From CAYXPR01 sp964467255 (GTDB taxonomy: Bacteria > Pseudomonadota > Alphaproteobacteria > Rickettsiales > RGZB01), in contig CAYXPR010000001.1 in NCBI GenBank assembly GCA_964467255.1, forward strand, positions 62,001 through 126,000: a stretch of DNA of 64,000 bases, in the 5' to 3' direction. Under the pieces are notes generated by a model, which was not told the origin of the DNA, made no database searches, and worked only from the letters and a program-made list of their open reading frames with translations. Shown here one piece after another: positions 51,343 to 60,420 of this stretch; position 1 is the stretch's first letter; each line of letters starts with the position of its first letter. Made by a program: the position numbers and the translations under genes.

Positions 51343-51972
51343 ATGCTCAAGAAGCCTGCGCGCACGACGCAACTGCTGCAAAGCATTATTAAAAAGCAAG
51401 AAGGTGATACGGATGACCGTATTAGCCTTGGCGAGTTTGTGGCGCGTATGAAAGACCGCACCTTTGGTCTTGGTATTTTGATTTTTGCCCTGCCGAATGC
51501 GATTCCGCTAGGCATTCCCGGTATTTCTTCTATTTGCGCCGTACCGATTGTTATTATTTCACTGCAGATGATGATGGGATATCAGCAAGTGTGGTTACCG
51601 CAATGGCTTGCAAGGTATAGCTTGTCGGAACGAACCTTTTCAAAAGCAGTGGCGATATGCTTGCCATTTCTGAAGTTGATTGAAATGTTCATCCGCCCAC
51701 GTGCAAGCGTAATGACATCAGGGCGCGCCGAAAAAGCCGTGGGCTTGCTGATTGCGATTTTGGCGGCGGTGATTTTTTTGCCCATTCCGTTTGGTAATTT
51801 CCTACCGGCATTGTGCATGTGTGCGCTCGCCATTGGTTTACTGGAAAAAGACGGTGTGCTGATTGGCGGTGGTGTGGTGGCCTCATTTGCCACGCTCTAT
51901 GGCATGTATTATGTGATTGTACTTTTTTTCAAAGCGCTGTTTTACGCGGCCATGAAATTACTAGCGCTTTAG
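51343..51972 (+). CDS. ExoD-family membrane protein
   Basis: A 209-aa membrane protein of the ExoD superfamily, named for exopolysaccharide production in rhizobia. It has a cytosolic N-terminus ('RISLGEFVARMKDRTFGLGIL') and several helices, with the family blocks 'LPNAIPLGIPGISSICAVPIVIISLQMMMG' and 'LPIPFGNFLPALCMCALAIGLLEKDG'. It lies 75 bp before the P-type ATPase gene. Biochemical role unknown. Confidence 0.88.
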   Translation: MLKKPARTTQLLQSIIKKQEGDTDDRISLGEFVARMKDRTFGLGILIFALPNAIPLGIPGISSICAVPIVIISLQMMMGYQQVWLPQWLARYSLSERTFSKAVAICLPFLKLIEMFIRPRASVMTSGRAEKAVGLLIAILAAVIFLPIPFGNFLPALCMCALAIGLLEKDGVLIGGGVVASFATLYGMYYVIVLFFKALFYAAMKLLAL

Positions 51973-52047
51973 GCGCATCCGCGCTGCGGTTGATTCTTTT
52001 GCAAATGGCTGTAGGGTGGAATGGCAAAGCAATAAAGGAATTGCGCC

Positions 52048-54645
52048 ATGACCGGCCATAAGGATTTGCATAGCGGCCTAACGATTGCCGAAGCGGCCAT
52101 AATTCTGGCGCGCGTGGGGCCGAACACATTGCCGCAGACAAAGCCACCTTCTTTTATACGGGTATTTCTTCATCAGTTTTTAAGCCCCCTCATTTATATT
52201 TTGCTTGCAGCTGCGCTGGCCTCGTTGGTTTTAAGCGATGTGACCGATGCGCTTTTTATCGGCATTGTGCTGCTGATAAACGGCATGGTGGGCGCGGTGC
52301 AGGAGTATTCCGCAGGAAAAACGGCAGCGGCGCTGAAAGCACTGGAGCAGCCGCACGCGGTGGTGCTGCGTGACGGAGTGCAACAGGAAATTGACGCGAC
52401 CATGCTGGTGCCGGATGATGTGGTGTTGCTGGAAGCCGGTGCGCGCGTGCCGGCAGATATTCAAATATACGAGCAAACGGATTTGCAGTGCGATGAATCG
52501 CTGCTGACAGGTGAATCCATGCCAGTGAAAAAAGCAGCTGGCAGCATGGCATTTGCCGGAGCAGTGGTGACGCGTGGCCGCGCACGCGGCGTGGTGATGG
52601 CGACCGGCCTTGCGACGGAAATCGGTAAAATCGCCGAGCAAATTAACAAACGCTCTATTGCAGAACCACCATTGATGATTCGCATGCGGCACTTTACGCG
52701 CAATATTGCGGCGGCGGTGGGTGTTTCGATTCTTGGCCTGATAGCAGTTGGGTTGCTACGCGGCATGCCACTGGAGGCGCTGTTCATGATGTCTGTCGGC
52801 CTTGCGGTGAGCGCCATTCCGGAAGGTTTACCGATTGCGATTTCGGTGGCGCTGGCGATTAGTATGCGGCGCATGGCAAAAGCACATGTGATTGTGCGCC
52901 ACATGCCTGCAGTGGAATCACTCGGCTCTTGTACCATGATTGCAACCGATAAAACCGGCACGCTCACTATGAACGAATTGACCGTGACAGATATACGTTT
53001 GCCCGACGGTACAGCACTGCAATGTGAAACTGGCGTTGATATTTCGGCTAGCCGCATTCACGTGGCAGGTAAAGAATCATCCGAACGGGTGGCAAACCTG
53101 CTGCGGGCCGCGGCGCTACCGAATGAGGGCAAGCTGGTGCGCAAGGGCGAGGGCTGGCAGAGCATGGGTGACACAGTGGATGTGGCATTACTCGCTGCGG
53201 CTCACAAAGGCGGGCTTGTGCAGGACGCGCTTTTGGAGCATTACCCACTTCAGCAGCGCATTCCGTATGAGCCAGACCTGAAATATGCCGCGTCGTTCCA
53301 CCACCGCAAAAGCAAAGTGCATATGTTTGTGAAGGGCGCACCGGAATCCATCATTGCGATGTGCGAACGGATGGAGCGCGCAGGCAAACCCGTGCCGATT
53401 GACCGCAAAGCGTTGCTCGCACAAAAAGAAGAACTCGCTGCGCAAGGCCTGCGCGTGCTGGCCTTTGCGGAAGGGGAGATGACGCAGGAAAACAGCGGCC
53501 GCTATGGGCACCAGCACCTCGTGAAGCTCACCTTTCTGGGTATGGTGGGCATGCAAGACCCCATTCGCCCTGAAGTGCCGGACGCTATCCGCGCGTGCCA
53601 CGAGGCAGGCATTCGCGTGGTGATGGTTACGGGCGATGACCCCAAAACCGCCAGCGTGATTGCGCGCCATGCAGGCCTGAAAGTGGGTGATGGGCAAGTG
53701 CTGACGGGCGCGGATATTAAGCGGGCGGAAAAAGAAGGTGAGGCGGCGCTGGATGCATTGATAAAAAACGCCTGCATCTTTGCGCGCGTGGAGCCTTCGC
53801 AGAAATTGGCGATTGTGCTTTCGCTCGCGCGCGGCGGACATTTTGTGGCTGTGACCGGCGACGGGGTGAATGATGCCCCTGCCTTAAAGCACGCGCATGT
53901 GGGCGTGGCAATGGGACGCAAAGGCACCGACGTGGCAAAAGAAAGCGCCGACATTATTTTAACGGATGATAATTTTGCCTCTATTGTGGCAGGCATCCGC
54001 GAGGGGCGGGTGGCGTATGCGAACATCCGCAAAGTGATTTTCATGCTGACTTCTACCGGTGCGGCTGAGGTAATGCTGTTCATACTTGCCATGCTCGCGG
54101 GCACGCCGATGCCGCTGCTTGCCGTGCAATTACTGTGGCTGAATTTGGTAACGAACGGCATTCAGGATGTGGCGCTCGCGTGTGAGAAAGCGGAGGGCGA
54201 TGAATTGCGCTACACGCCGCGCCGCCCCGGCGAACCGATTTTTGACCGCGTGATGCTGCGGCGGGTGATTCATTCTACCGTGGTGATGGGCGGCGGAGGC
54301 TTTGCAGTATTTTATTGGCTGCTGGCGCAAGGGTATGACGAGGCGGTGGCGCGCAATTTCCTGTTGCTGCTGTTTGTGCTGTTTGAAAATGTACAGACGT
54401 TCAATAGCCGCTCTGAGCACCGCTCGGTGTTCCGGCAGGCGCTGCTCAAAAACCCATTTTTGCTGGCGGGTGTGGTAGGTGCGCAAGCACTGCACATCGC
54501 CGCGATGTATCTGCCGAGCTTACGTGATGTGCTGGGCATTGCACCTGTTTCGCTTCAGCAATGGGGTGTGCTGCTGCTGATTGCGTCCTTACTGCTGGTG
54601 GTGATGGAGATTGAGAAGTTGTGGGATAAGAGAAAGGCGAAGTAA
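52048..54645 (+). CDS. P-type cation-transporting ATPase (P2A-like)
   Basis: An 865-aa ion pump. The phosphorylated Asp is D301 in 'DKTGTLTMNE'; other blocks are 'TGESMPVKK' (actuator), 'KGAPESI' (nucleotide) and 'TGDGVNDAPALKHAHVG' (hinge). M4 holds 'IPEGLP', as in Ca2+ pumps. M6 reads 'LWLNLVTNGIQD', where the key Ca2+-binding Asp of SERCA-like pumps (NLVTDG) is Asn703. The ion is therefore not certain to be calcium. An aaggaa ribosome site precedes the ATG. Single gene, about 160 bp from tRNA-Ser(CGA). Confidence 0.92.
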   Translation: MTGHKDLHSGLTIAEAAIILARVGPNTLPQTKPPSFIRVFLHQFLSPLIYILLAAALASLVLSDVTDALFIGIVLLINGMVGAVQEYSAGKTAAALKALEQPHAVVLRDGVQQEIDATMLVPDDVVLLEAGARVPADIQIYEQTDLQCDESLLTGESMPVKKAAGSMAFAGAVVTRGRARGVVMATGLATEIGKIAEQINKRSIAEPPLMIRMRHFTRNIAAAVGVSILGLIAVGLLRGMPLEALFMMSVGLAVSAIPEGLPIAISVALAISMRRMAKAHVIVRHMPAVESLGSCTMIATDKTGTLTMNELTVTDIRLPDGTALQCETGVDISASRIHVAGKESSERVANLLRAAALPNEGKLVRKGEGWQSMGDTVDVALLAAAHKGGLVQDALLEHYPLQQRIPYEPDLKYAASFHHRKSKVHMFVKGAPESIIAMCERMERAGKPVPIDRKALLAQKEELAAQGLRVLAFAEGEMTQENSGRYGHQHLVKLTFLGMVGMQDPIRPEVPDAIRACHEAGIRVVMVTGDDPKTASVIARHAGLKVGDGQVLTGADIKRAEKEGEAALDALIKNACIFARVEPSQKLAIVLSLARGGHFVAVTGDGVNDAPALKHAHVGVAMGRKGTDVAKESADIILTDDNFASIVAGIREGRVAYANIRKVIFMLTSTGAAEVMLFILAMLAGTPMPLLAVQLLWLNLVTNGIQDVALACEKAEGDELRYTPRRPGEPIFDRVMLRRVIHSTVVMGGGGFAVFYWLLAQGYDEAVARNFLLLLFVLFENVQTFNSRSEHRSVFRQALLKNPFLLAGVVGAQALHIAAMYLPSLRDVLGIAPVSLQQWGVLLLIASLLLVVMEIEKLWDKRKAK

Positions 54646-54677
54646 TTACGCTTTTTTCTGCGTGTGTTTTTTAAAAG

Positions 54678-54692
54678 GGAGGGGATGAGATT
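54678..54692. repeat. Copy of the tRNA-Ser(CGA) 3' end
   Basis: The 15 bases ggaggggatgagatt are identical to the 3' end of the tRNA gene (54812-54826), 134 bp away on the downstream side. The interval between contains GC-rich hairpins (for example gttcgcc-ttcggg-tcgaac). A similar fragment stands beside tRNA-Ser(UGA). Confidence 0.7.
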
Positions 54693-54770
54693 GGCTCGCG
54701 AGGCTCGCCGCCCTCGGCGTGTTCGCCTTCGGGTCGAACGGTGAGTTCGCATCTTTCATCTCACCTTCCG

Positions 54771-54808
54771 ATAAAACAAAACCCGCCAGTTGGCGGGCTT
54801 TGTTTTAT
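54771..54808 (-). terminator. Terminator of tRNA-Ser(CGA)
   Basis: A stem cccgcca/tggcggg (54782-54797) lies directly after the tRNA CCA. Read on the minus strand it is followed by a TTTTGTTTTAT run, a canonical Rho-independent terminator; an A-run on the other side extends the stem. Confidence 0.88.
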
Positions 54809-54897
54809 GGCGGAGGGGATGAGATTCGAACTCACGATAGAGTTGCCCCTATACTAGTTTTCGAGACTAGCGCCTTCAACCACTCGGCCACCCCTCC
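54808..54897 (-). tRNA. tRNA-Ser (anticodon CGA)
   Basis: A 90-nt class II tRNA with encoded CCA, acceptor stem GGAGGGG/CCCCTCC and discriminator G. The anticodon loop is TCTCGAAAA-like with anticodon CGA, there is a long variable arm, and the T arm has GTTCGAATC. Decodes UCG. Confidence 0.97.
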
Positions 54898-54943
54898 CGT
54901 ATTCAATGCACCACGATGCCGCTCGTGGTCGAAGTATTGTTTT

Positions 54944-54985
54944 GCCAGCTTTCGCTGGCGGGGCACTCGGCCACCCCTCCCGTAT
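54944..54985. repeat. Hairpin plus copy of the tRNA-Ser(CGA) 5' end
   Basis: Positions 54964-54985 repeat 22 bases of the tRNA 5' end and flank (54881-54902) exactly, 83 bp away. As at tRNA-Ser(UGA), the copy is joined to a hairpin (gccagc-tttc-gctggc, 54944-54959) and gggg. The remainder of the 382-bp space to 55279 has no gene that I can support. Confidence 0.75.
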
Positions 54986-55279
54986 CAAGAGGACGCTTTT
55001 TACATGAACCATGCGGGTAGGGCAACTATTTTACAGGCGACGTGGTGGCATACAGCACCAGCGGGGATGATGGGTAATATGACAATTTGATTAAAGTTTT
55101 AGCTACCGCAGAAGGCGGATGCGCTGAAAAACTTGCAAGATACTGTAATAAAGTAATAAAATCGGCGCAGGTGGGCGCATGAAAAAGCCAAGCACAGGCA
55201 GCGTGCGCCTCTCAATTTTAACTTCCCGTTAACCAATTGATGATACGATAGTTGCATCAGGAATTTTAGAGGTAAGCAT

Positions 55280-55459
55280 ATGGCGCAGACACTACCAGAA
55301 AGACTCGGCGGGGACGATGCTCCTGCGAGAGAAAACGGCACACAGCTTGCTGCACATCAGGTAAGTGAAATGAACGTTGCGGTGGGCGCGGAAAGAGGCG
55401 GCCCGGTGGCAGGTATTTCGGCGCAAATGCAGCAGCAGGCCGCAAGCAAGGTGAAGTAA
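55280..55459 (+). CDS. Unknown 59-aa protein
   Basis: A short frame with an agagg site 8 bp before its ATG. The product starts 'MAQTLPERLGGDDAPAREN' and ends 'ISAQMQQQAASKVK'; it is hydrophilic, rich in Ala, Gly and Gln, and has no cysteine. It ends 21 bp before the 663-aa gene, which has its own ribosome site, so both are likely in one operon. The similar composition suggests a shared role, but nothing is known. Confidence 0.5.
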   Translation: MAQTLPERLGGDDAPARENGTQLAAHQVSEMNVAVGAERGGPVAGISAQMQQQAASKVK

Positions 55460-55480
55460 GTATTGGAAGAGGTGCTGTAA

Positions 55481-57472
55481 ATGGCCGAAGAAGAAAATAA
55501 AACCACAGGAACGGTTCCTCCGCCAGCCGAGATGGCGCCAGAGGAAACTGAAGAAGAGAAACGCAGAAAGGCCGCTGCGGGGGCTTCCGCTGTGGGTGAG
55601 AAGGAAAAAGAAGAGCCTGCACAGTTTAAAGCCACCGACACATCGGATAATTTATATGGCCTTGCCAAGGAACTAGAATCAAAAGGCATTAAACCAGAAG
55701 ATATTACGCTCTTTACCGGCCGTGACGGAAAGCCTTCGCTGATGGTGGGTGGTGATTCGTTGGAGAAGCTGAGAGAACTGCAAAAAAATGGCGAAATTAG
55801 CGGCTTTAGCCCGATGGCGGCGGAAGATGCAAAAATTGCAAAAGAGCAAGGCCAGACCTATGCGCAGGTGAAGGCAGTAAGTTCGCCCGCTGCAGGTGCG
55901 AAGCTGGAAGCTCCATCTGCTGAAGTGGATGAAGAAGAGGTTACCAAGAAACGCAGCCCTCTTCCCCCGCCACCGCCGCGCCCGCCCGAAGCAACTGTGA
56001 CAGAAGATGTCCCGTCGCCTAAGCCCGAAACGGAACAGGCTCCTAAAAAACGTTCGGAACAGCTGCGCGAAGAAAGAGGCAAGGCCTACCAGAATCTGTT
56101 TGGCGCAGACGATGATAAAGGCGAGGAAAAAGAAGGTGGTTTTTCGTTTGGTAAAGCCGCTAAAACGGTGGTGAATGTTGCGCTTGCTCCGGTTACGCTT
56201 CCCGTCGCAGCAGTGGCAGGTGTGGTGGTGATGGGTGCGCAAGCAGCCAATGCGGCTATGAACGGTGTATTCAGCGCCGCTGCGTATGTGGAATATGGTG
56301 CTTCTACAGTTGTGGGGCTTGGTGGTTCAGCCATCAGCGGCCTTTCAAACATGGCTAAACTATTGACCTCTACAGCCGAGATGGCTACGGCATGGGCAAG
56401 CGAAAAATTGGAGGGTGCTGATTTCCCCGGTGCAGGTGCGCTACGCGCCGCTGTGGGTGCGGCAGATTATGTTGCGTGGGGTGCTAATAAAGCAACCAGC
56501 GCCGGCGTTGCTGTGGGCGATGGCATTAGCTGGGCCGCAGAAAAAGGCAAAGAAGATGCACGCGAGACATGGCAGCGCAACGAAAACAGCACTAAGAATC
56601 TAGCTGCCGCGCGTCAGGCTACGATTGATGCACAAAAAGGTATACCGGATGTGGTGGGTGGTGTTGGTAGCACCATCGGTGCGGCGGTGGGTGCGATTGG
56701 CGGGCTTTTCAGTAAAAAAGAGAAAGAGCAGGAGACCGGTTCCCCTGCAACGGCTGAGAAGAATAATACGCAGACCGTGGCCGCAAATACGGTGGCCCCT
56801 CCAGAGCCTGATAAAGTAAAAGCCGCAGATAAATCTGCGGCTGTGCCGAAACCGGAAGCAGCGCAGGAACAAGGCGAAGAAGGTCGCTCATGGGGCCAGT
56901 TCGCGCGTGACGTCCTTTCTACGCCAACAGGCAGGATTGTGGCAGGCGTTGCGATAGTTGGCGCTGCGGTTGTCACCGGCGGTTTTATAGGGCCATTAGC
57001 AGCAGCTGGTTTGGCAATGGTGGGCGGCGCAGTGGCTATTGATGGTGGTATGGAAGCGAAGACAGGTGATAGTTTAAGAGCGGTCGTTGGTCAGGCAGTG
57101 CAAGAAGTGAGAGAGCAGCGTGCCGAAGAGCGTGGGGAAAAGCTGGAAGCGCAGCAGGAAGTGCAGGCTAAGAAGGCTCGCTCGGAAGAGAGGGAAGTTG
57201 CCCAAACCGAGAAAAAAGGTAATGACCTGCAGACCTTTTTGGCAGGCGACGAACGCCCGCTGACGGCTAGAGAAAGACGCGACCTTGATAGGGAGGAGTC
57301 GCAAAAGAACCCCGTGTTTGCCAGCATCGTGCAAGGCAATGACGTTACAACGAGCTTAGCCAGTGCCGGTGCGGGTGATGGTGGGAATACGACACTTGCA
57401 ACACCGCTTGCCGCAGGCACGAATGCGCGGAACCCGAACATGGCTGCCGATACTGGGAAGTCAGTGGCTTAG
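55481..57472 (+). CDS. Unknown 663-aa low-complexity protein with Gly/Ala-rich hydrophobic segments
   Basis: I do not recognise this protein. Residues 1-50 and 150-215 are Glu/Lys/Pro-rich and probably disordered; between them is a small ordered part ('LAKELESKGIKPEDITLFTGRDGKP'). Three Gly/Ala hydrophobic stretches follow: about 219-295, 386-411 ('GVGSTIGAAVGAIGGLF') and 484-523 ('AGVAIVGAAVVTGGFIGPLA'). They have the small-residue spacing of glycine-zipper membrane helices. A charged coiled-coil-like region and a disordered tail end it. There is no signal peptide and no cysteine at all. Membrane insertion or export as an effector is possible but unproven. Confidence 0.6.
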   Translation: MAEEENKTTGTVPPPAEMAPEETEEEKRRKAAAGASAVGEKEKEEPAQFKATDTSDNLYGLAKELESKGIKPEDITLFTGRDGKPSLMVGGDSLEKLRELQKNGEISGFSPMAAEDAKIAKEQGQTYAQVKAVSSPAAGAKLEAPSAEVDEEEVTKKRSPLPPPPPRPPEATVTEDVPSPKPETEQAPKKRSEQLREERGKAYQNLFGADDDKGEEKEGGFSFGKAAKTVVNVALAPVTLPVAAVAGVVVMGAQAANAAMNGVFSAAAYVEYGASTVVGLGGSAISGLSNMAKLLTSTAEMATAWASEKLEGADFPGAGALRAAVGAADYVAWGANKATSAGVAVGDGISWAAEKGKEDARETWQRNENSTKNLAAARQATIDAQKGIPDVVGGVGSTIGAAVGAIGGLFSKKEKEQETGSPATAEKNNTQTVAANTVAPPEPDKVKAADKSAAVPKPEAAQEQGEEGRSWGQFARDVLSTPTGRIVAGVAIVGAAVVTGGFIGPLAAAGLAMVGGAVAIDGGMEAKTGDSLRAVVGQAVQEVREQRAEERGEKLEAQQEVQAKKARSEEREVAQTEKKGNDLQTFLAGDERPLTARERRDLDREESQKNPVFASIVQGNDVTTSLASAGAGDGGNTTLATPLAAGTNARNPNMAADTGKSVA

Positions 57473-57539
57473 GCTTTATTAAACACATGGCAAATAAAGC
57501 ACACACGCCTGATTCTTAGCGAAATAACGCCTGCGCGCG

Positions 57540-57568
57540 TTGATTCAAACCTTAAAAAAAAGTATAAC
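57540..57568 (+). promoter_or_regulatory. Likely sigma-70 promoter of gltA
   Basis: TTGATT (57540-57545) and TATAAC (57563-57568) are 17 bp apart, about 62 bp before the gltA ATG. Confidence 0.6.
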
Positions 57569-57630
57569 TATAGACCTTAGTGCGGCTTTGGTTTTTGTAT
57601 CTGCTGCGCGTACTTTAAGGAGGAACGACC

Positions 57631-58968
57631 ATGTCTAAACCGACCCAGACTTCCAGCGCTGCTGATACCAAGGCGAAAAAAGCACCCGGTGCCACCGCAA
57701 CGATTTCCTTTGCCGATGGCCGCAAAGTGGAACTGCCCGTGATGAAGGGCACCGAAGGCCCCGACGTGGTGGATGTAAAAAATCTGTACAAAGAAGCGGG
57801 CATGTTTACCTATGACCCCGGCTTCATGTCGACAGCTTCATGCAAGTCGACCATTACGTTTATTGATGGCGAAGTGGGCATTCTGCGCCACCGTGGCTAT
57901 AACATTCAGGACCTCGCCGAAAAATGCGATTACCTCGAAGTGGCCTACCTGATGCTGTATGGCGAACTGCCAAACCAGAAACAATTTGAAGAATTCCGCA
58001 AGTCGCTGACCTATCACACCATGGTGCACGAGCAGTTGGGCTTCCTCTATCGTGGCTTTCCGCGCCGTTCGCATCCGATGGCGATTTTGGTGGGCGCGGT
58101 TGCGTCACTCTCGGCGTTCTATCACGACAGCCTTGATATCAATAACCCGCAGGAACGCGACCTTGCGGCTCGCCGCATGATTGCCAAACTACCGACGCTG
58201 ACGGCGATGGCGTACAAATATTCTGTCGGCCAGCCATTCATTTACCCGCAGAACAAACTTGGCTTTGCTGAAAACTTCCTGCACATGATGTTCGCCACGC
58301 CGTGCGAAGAATTTAAAGTGAGCCCTGCCAAAACGCGCGCTATGAACAAGCTGATGATTCTGCATGCCGACCATGAGCAAAATGCTTCGACGTCGACCGT
58401 GCGCCTTGCCAGCTCGTCGGGTGCGAACCCATTCGCGTGTATCGGCGCGGGCATTTCATGCCTGTGGGGTCCCGCACATGGTGGCGCGAACGAAGAAGTG
58501 CTGAACATGTTGACAGCAATCGGCGATGTGAAAAACATCCCCGCCTTCATTAAAGACGTAAAAGAAAAGAAACAGCGCCTGATGGGCTTTGGTCACCGTG
58601 TGTATAAAAACTATGACCCACGCGCCGAAGTGCTGAAAAAGTCGTGCGATGAAGTGCTGGAAGAAGTGGGCGTGAAAAACGAGCCGCTGCTGGCCATCGC
58701 GAAAGAACTGGAGCGCATTGCTCTGCAGGACGATTACTTCGTGCAGCGTAAACTGTTCCCGAATGTGGACTTCTATTCGGGCATTATTTACCGCGCAATG
58801 GGTATTCCAACGATGCTGTTTACGCCGCTGTTTGCGATGAGCCGCACGGTAGGCTGGGTGGCACAGTGGAAAGAAATGATTGAAGACCCTGAGTTTAAAA
58901 TCGGCCGCCCGCGCCAGCTCTATGTCGGTGCGGCGCCGCGTAAATTCCAGCCGCTGAACAAGCGTTAA
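57631..58968 (+). CDS. gltA: GltA, type II citrate synthase
   Basis: Condenses acetyl-CoA and oxaloacetate, entering the TCA cycle. The 445-aa protein has the N-terminal beta domain of the type II (hexameric, NADH-sensitive) enzymes. Catalytic blocks are 'LHADHEQNASTSTVR' (His), 'WGPAHGGANEEVL' (His) and 'GFGHRVYKNYDPRA' with the Asp in the later 'NVDFYSGIIYRAMG'. An aaggagg ribosome site precedes the ATG. A terminator follows, so it is monocistronic. Confidence 0.98.
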   Translation: MSKPTQTSSAADTKAKKAPGATATISFADGRKVELPVMKGTEGPDVVDVKNLYKEAGMFTYDPGFMSTASCKSTITFIDGEVGILRHRGYNIQDLAEKCDYLEVAYLMLYGELPNQKQFEEFRKSLTYHTMVHEQLGFLYRGFPRRSHPMAILVGAVASLSAFYHDSLDINNPQERDLAARRMIAKLPTLTAMAYKYSVGQPFIYPQNKLGFAENFLHMMFATPCEEFKVSPAKTRAMNKLMILHADHEQNASTSTVRLASSSGANPFACIGAGISCLWGPAHGGANEEVLNMLTAIGDVKNIPAFIKDVKEKKQRLMGFGHRVYKNYDPRAEVLKKSCDEVLEEVGVKNEPLLAIAKELERIALQDDYFVQRKLFPNVDFYSGIIYRAMGIPTMLFTPLFAMSRTVGWVAQWKEMIEDPEFKIGRPRQLYVGAAPRKFQPLNKR

Positions 58969-58995
58969 TTGTTAAGCGAGATTGTGTGCGTTACG

Positions 58996-59027
58996 AATAC
59001 GGCCGCCAAAAGCGGCCGTATTATTTT
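58996..59027 (+). terminator. Rho-independent terminator after gltA
   Basis: aatacggccgc (58996-59006) and gcggccgtatt (59012-59022) form a perfect 11-bp stem around caaaa, followed by attttg. Confidence 0.92.
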
Positions 59028-59092
59028 GCGGGTTGTCATCTGCCAGCAAACGGGCTAGATTAGCCGAAATTTGAGTAAACGTGGGATACGCT

Positions 59093-59509
59093 ATGCCGTC
59101 GAAACTTGAAAAACAATGCGTTGAAAAAGGCATGAAGATGACTGAGCAGCGCCGCGTGATTGCGCGCGTGATTTCAGACGCACAGGATCACCCCGATGTG
59201 GAAGAAGTGTATAAGCGCTCCTCTGGTATCGACCCACGCATTTCTATCGCCACGGTGTATCGCACCATGCGCCTGTTTGAAGAAGCCGGTATTGTGGAAA
59301 AACACGATTTTGGTGATGGCCGTGCACGGTATGAAGAAGCCGCCGAGCAGCACCACGACCACTTGATTGATGTGAAGTCTGGCAAGGTGATTGAGTTCGT
59401 GAACAAGGAAATTGAAAAACTGCAGGAGCGCGTGGCACGCGAGCTGGGTTACAAGCTGATCGATCACCGCTTGGAGCTTTATGCAGTTCCGCTTGATGAT
59501 GCGAAATAA
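59093..59509 (+). CDS. fur: Fur-family metal-responsive regulator
   Basis: A 138-aa Fur protein: winged-helix DNA-binding domain ('ISIATVYRTMRLFEEAGIVEKHDF') and dimerisation domain with the metal ligands 'EQHHDHLIDVKSGKVIEF' and 'HRLELY'. The CxxC pair that holds structural zinc in E. coli Fur is absent ('DVKSGK' where CxxCGK is usual), as in several alphaproteobacterial Fur/Mur proteins. Sensing of iron or manganese cannot be decided. A GTG at 59081 is a possible longer start. It precedes olsB by 51 bp. Confidence 0.9.
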   Translation: MPSKLEKQCVEKGMKMTEQRRVIARVISDAQDHPDVEEVYKRSSGIDPRISIATVYRTMRLFEEAGIVEKHDFGDGRARYEEAAEQHHDHLIDVKSGKVIEFVNKEIEKLQERVARELGYKLIDHRLELYAVPLDDAK

Positions 59510-59560
59510 ATCGTCTATACTGCCTCAAAGTTTTACAATTCCAGAATTATAAAACTAAAT

Positions 59561-60418
59561 ATGACTCTTGCCCTCGCAGTACAGCCGCAGCCCTTGGTTA
59601 GCCCGCTTCCGGCACTGCGTCTTTCGTGGCAATTACCCACGATTCAAGCCGGTGCTTTAGAAGTGAAGCTGGCAGACAGCAATGAAGATCTGCATTTGGC
59701 TCAGGCACTGCGTTACCGCGTGTTTGTGGAAGAAATGGGCGCAAAAGCCAGCACTGAAATGCACGAGCAGCGCCGCGACTGGGATGAGTTTGATGCTGTG
59801 TGCGACCACCTGCTGGTGGTGGATAAATCCCGCGAAGAAAAAGGCAAAAATCCGGTGGTGGGCACCTATCGCCTGCTGCGCGGCGAGGTGGGTAAGCACT
59901 ACGGCAAGTTTTATACCGCCAGTGAGTTTGACATCAGCCCCGCGCTGAATCTGCCATACGAAATTTTGGAACTGGGCCGTTCGTGCGTGCATCCTGATTA
60001 TCGCGGACGCTCTGGCATGCAACTGCTGTGGCGCGGCATCGGTGCATATGTGGAGCATTACCGTATTGGTTTGATGTTTGGCTGTGCCAGCTTTTCCGGC
60101 ACTGATGTGACGGCGCTGAAAGAAGCGCTGGCGTATTTGCACCACCACCATTTGGCGCCGGAGGACATTCGCATCCGCGCCCTGAAAGAACGCTATGTGC
60201 CGATGGACACGCTGCCGAAAGAGGCCGTGGAAATCAAACGCATCATCATGGATTTGCCGCCGCTGATTAAAGGGTATCTGCGGCTGGGTGCGGTGATTGG
60301 CGACGGTGCCGTGCTCGACCATGATTATAATACGACGGATGTGTGCATTATGGTGCGCACCGCCACGCTGACGGATAGTTACTATAACCGCTATGCTTGC
60401 GGCAGCGAGAAGAGGTAA
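59561..60418 (+). CDS. olsB: OlsB-like ornithine acyl-ACP N-acyltransferase
   Basis: First step of ornithine-lipid synthesis, making lyso-ornithine lipid from ornithine and 3-hydroxyacyl-ACP. The 285-aa GNAT-type protein has 'ALRYRVFVEEMGA', 'DEFDAVCDHLLVVD', 'VGTYRLLR', 'ILELGRSCVHPDYRGRSGMQLLWRGIGAY' and 'FGCASFSGTD', matching OlsB. olsA follows 2 bp later, as in rhizobia. Confidence 0.88.
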   Translation: MTLALAVQPQPLVSPLPALRLSWQLPTIQAGALEVKLADSNEDLHLAQALRYRVFVEEMGAKASTEMHEQRRDWDEFDAVCDHLLVVDKSREEKGKNPVVGTYRLLRGEVGKHYGKFYTASEFDISPALNLPYEILELGRSCVHPDYRGRSGMQLLWRGIGAYVEHYRIGLMFGCASFSGTDVTALKEALAYLHHHHLAPEDIRIRALKERYVPMDTLPKEAVEIKRIIMDLPPLIKGYLRLGAVIGDGAVLDHDYNTTDVCIMVRTATLTDSYYNRYACGSEKR

Positions 60419-60420
60419 CT

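Noticed and set aside
52231..54161. Long minus-strand frames opposite the P-type ATPase
   Set aside because: They have no ribosome sites, no recognisable domains, and a composition expected of the shadow of a GC-rich gene.
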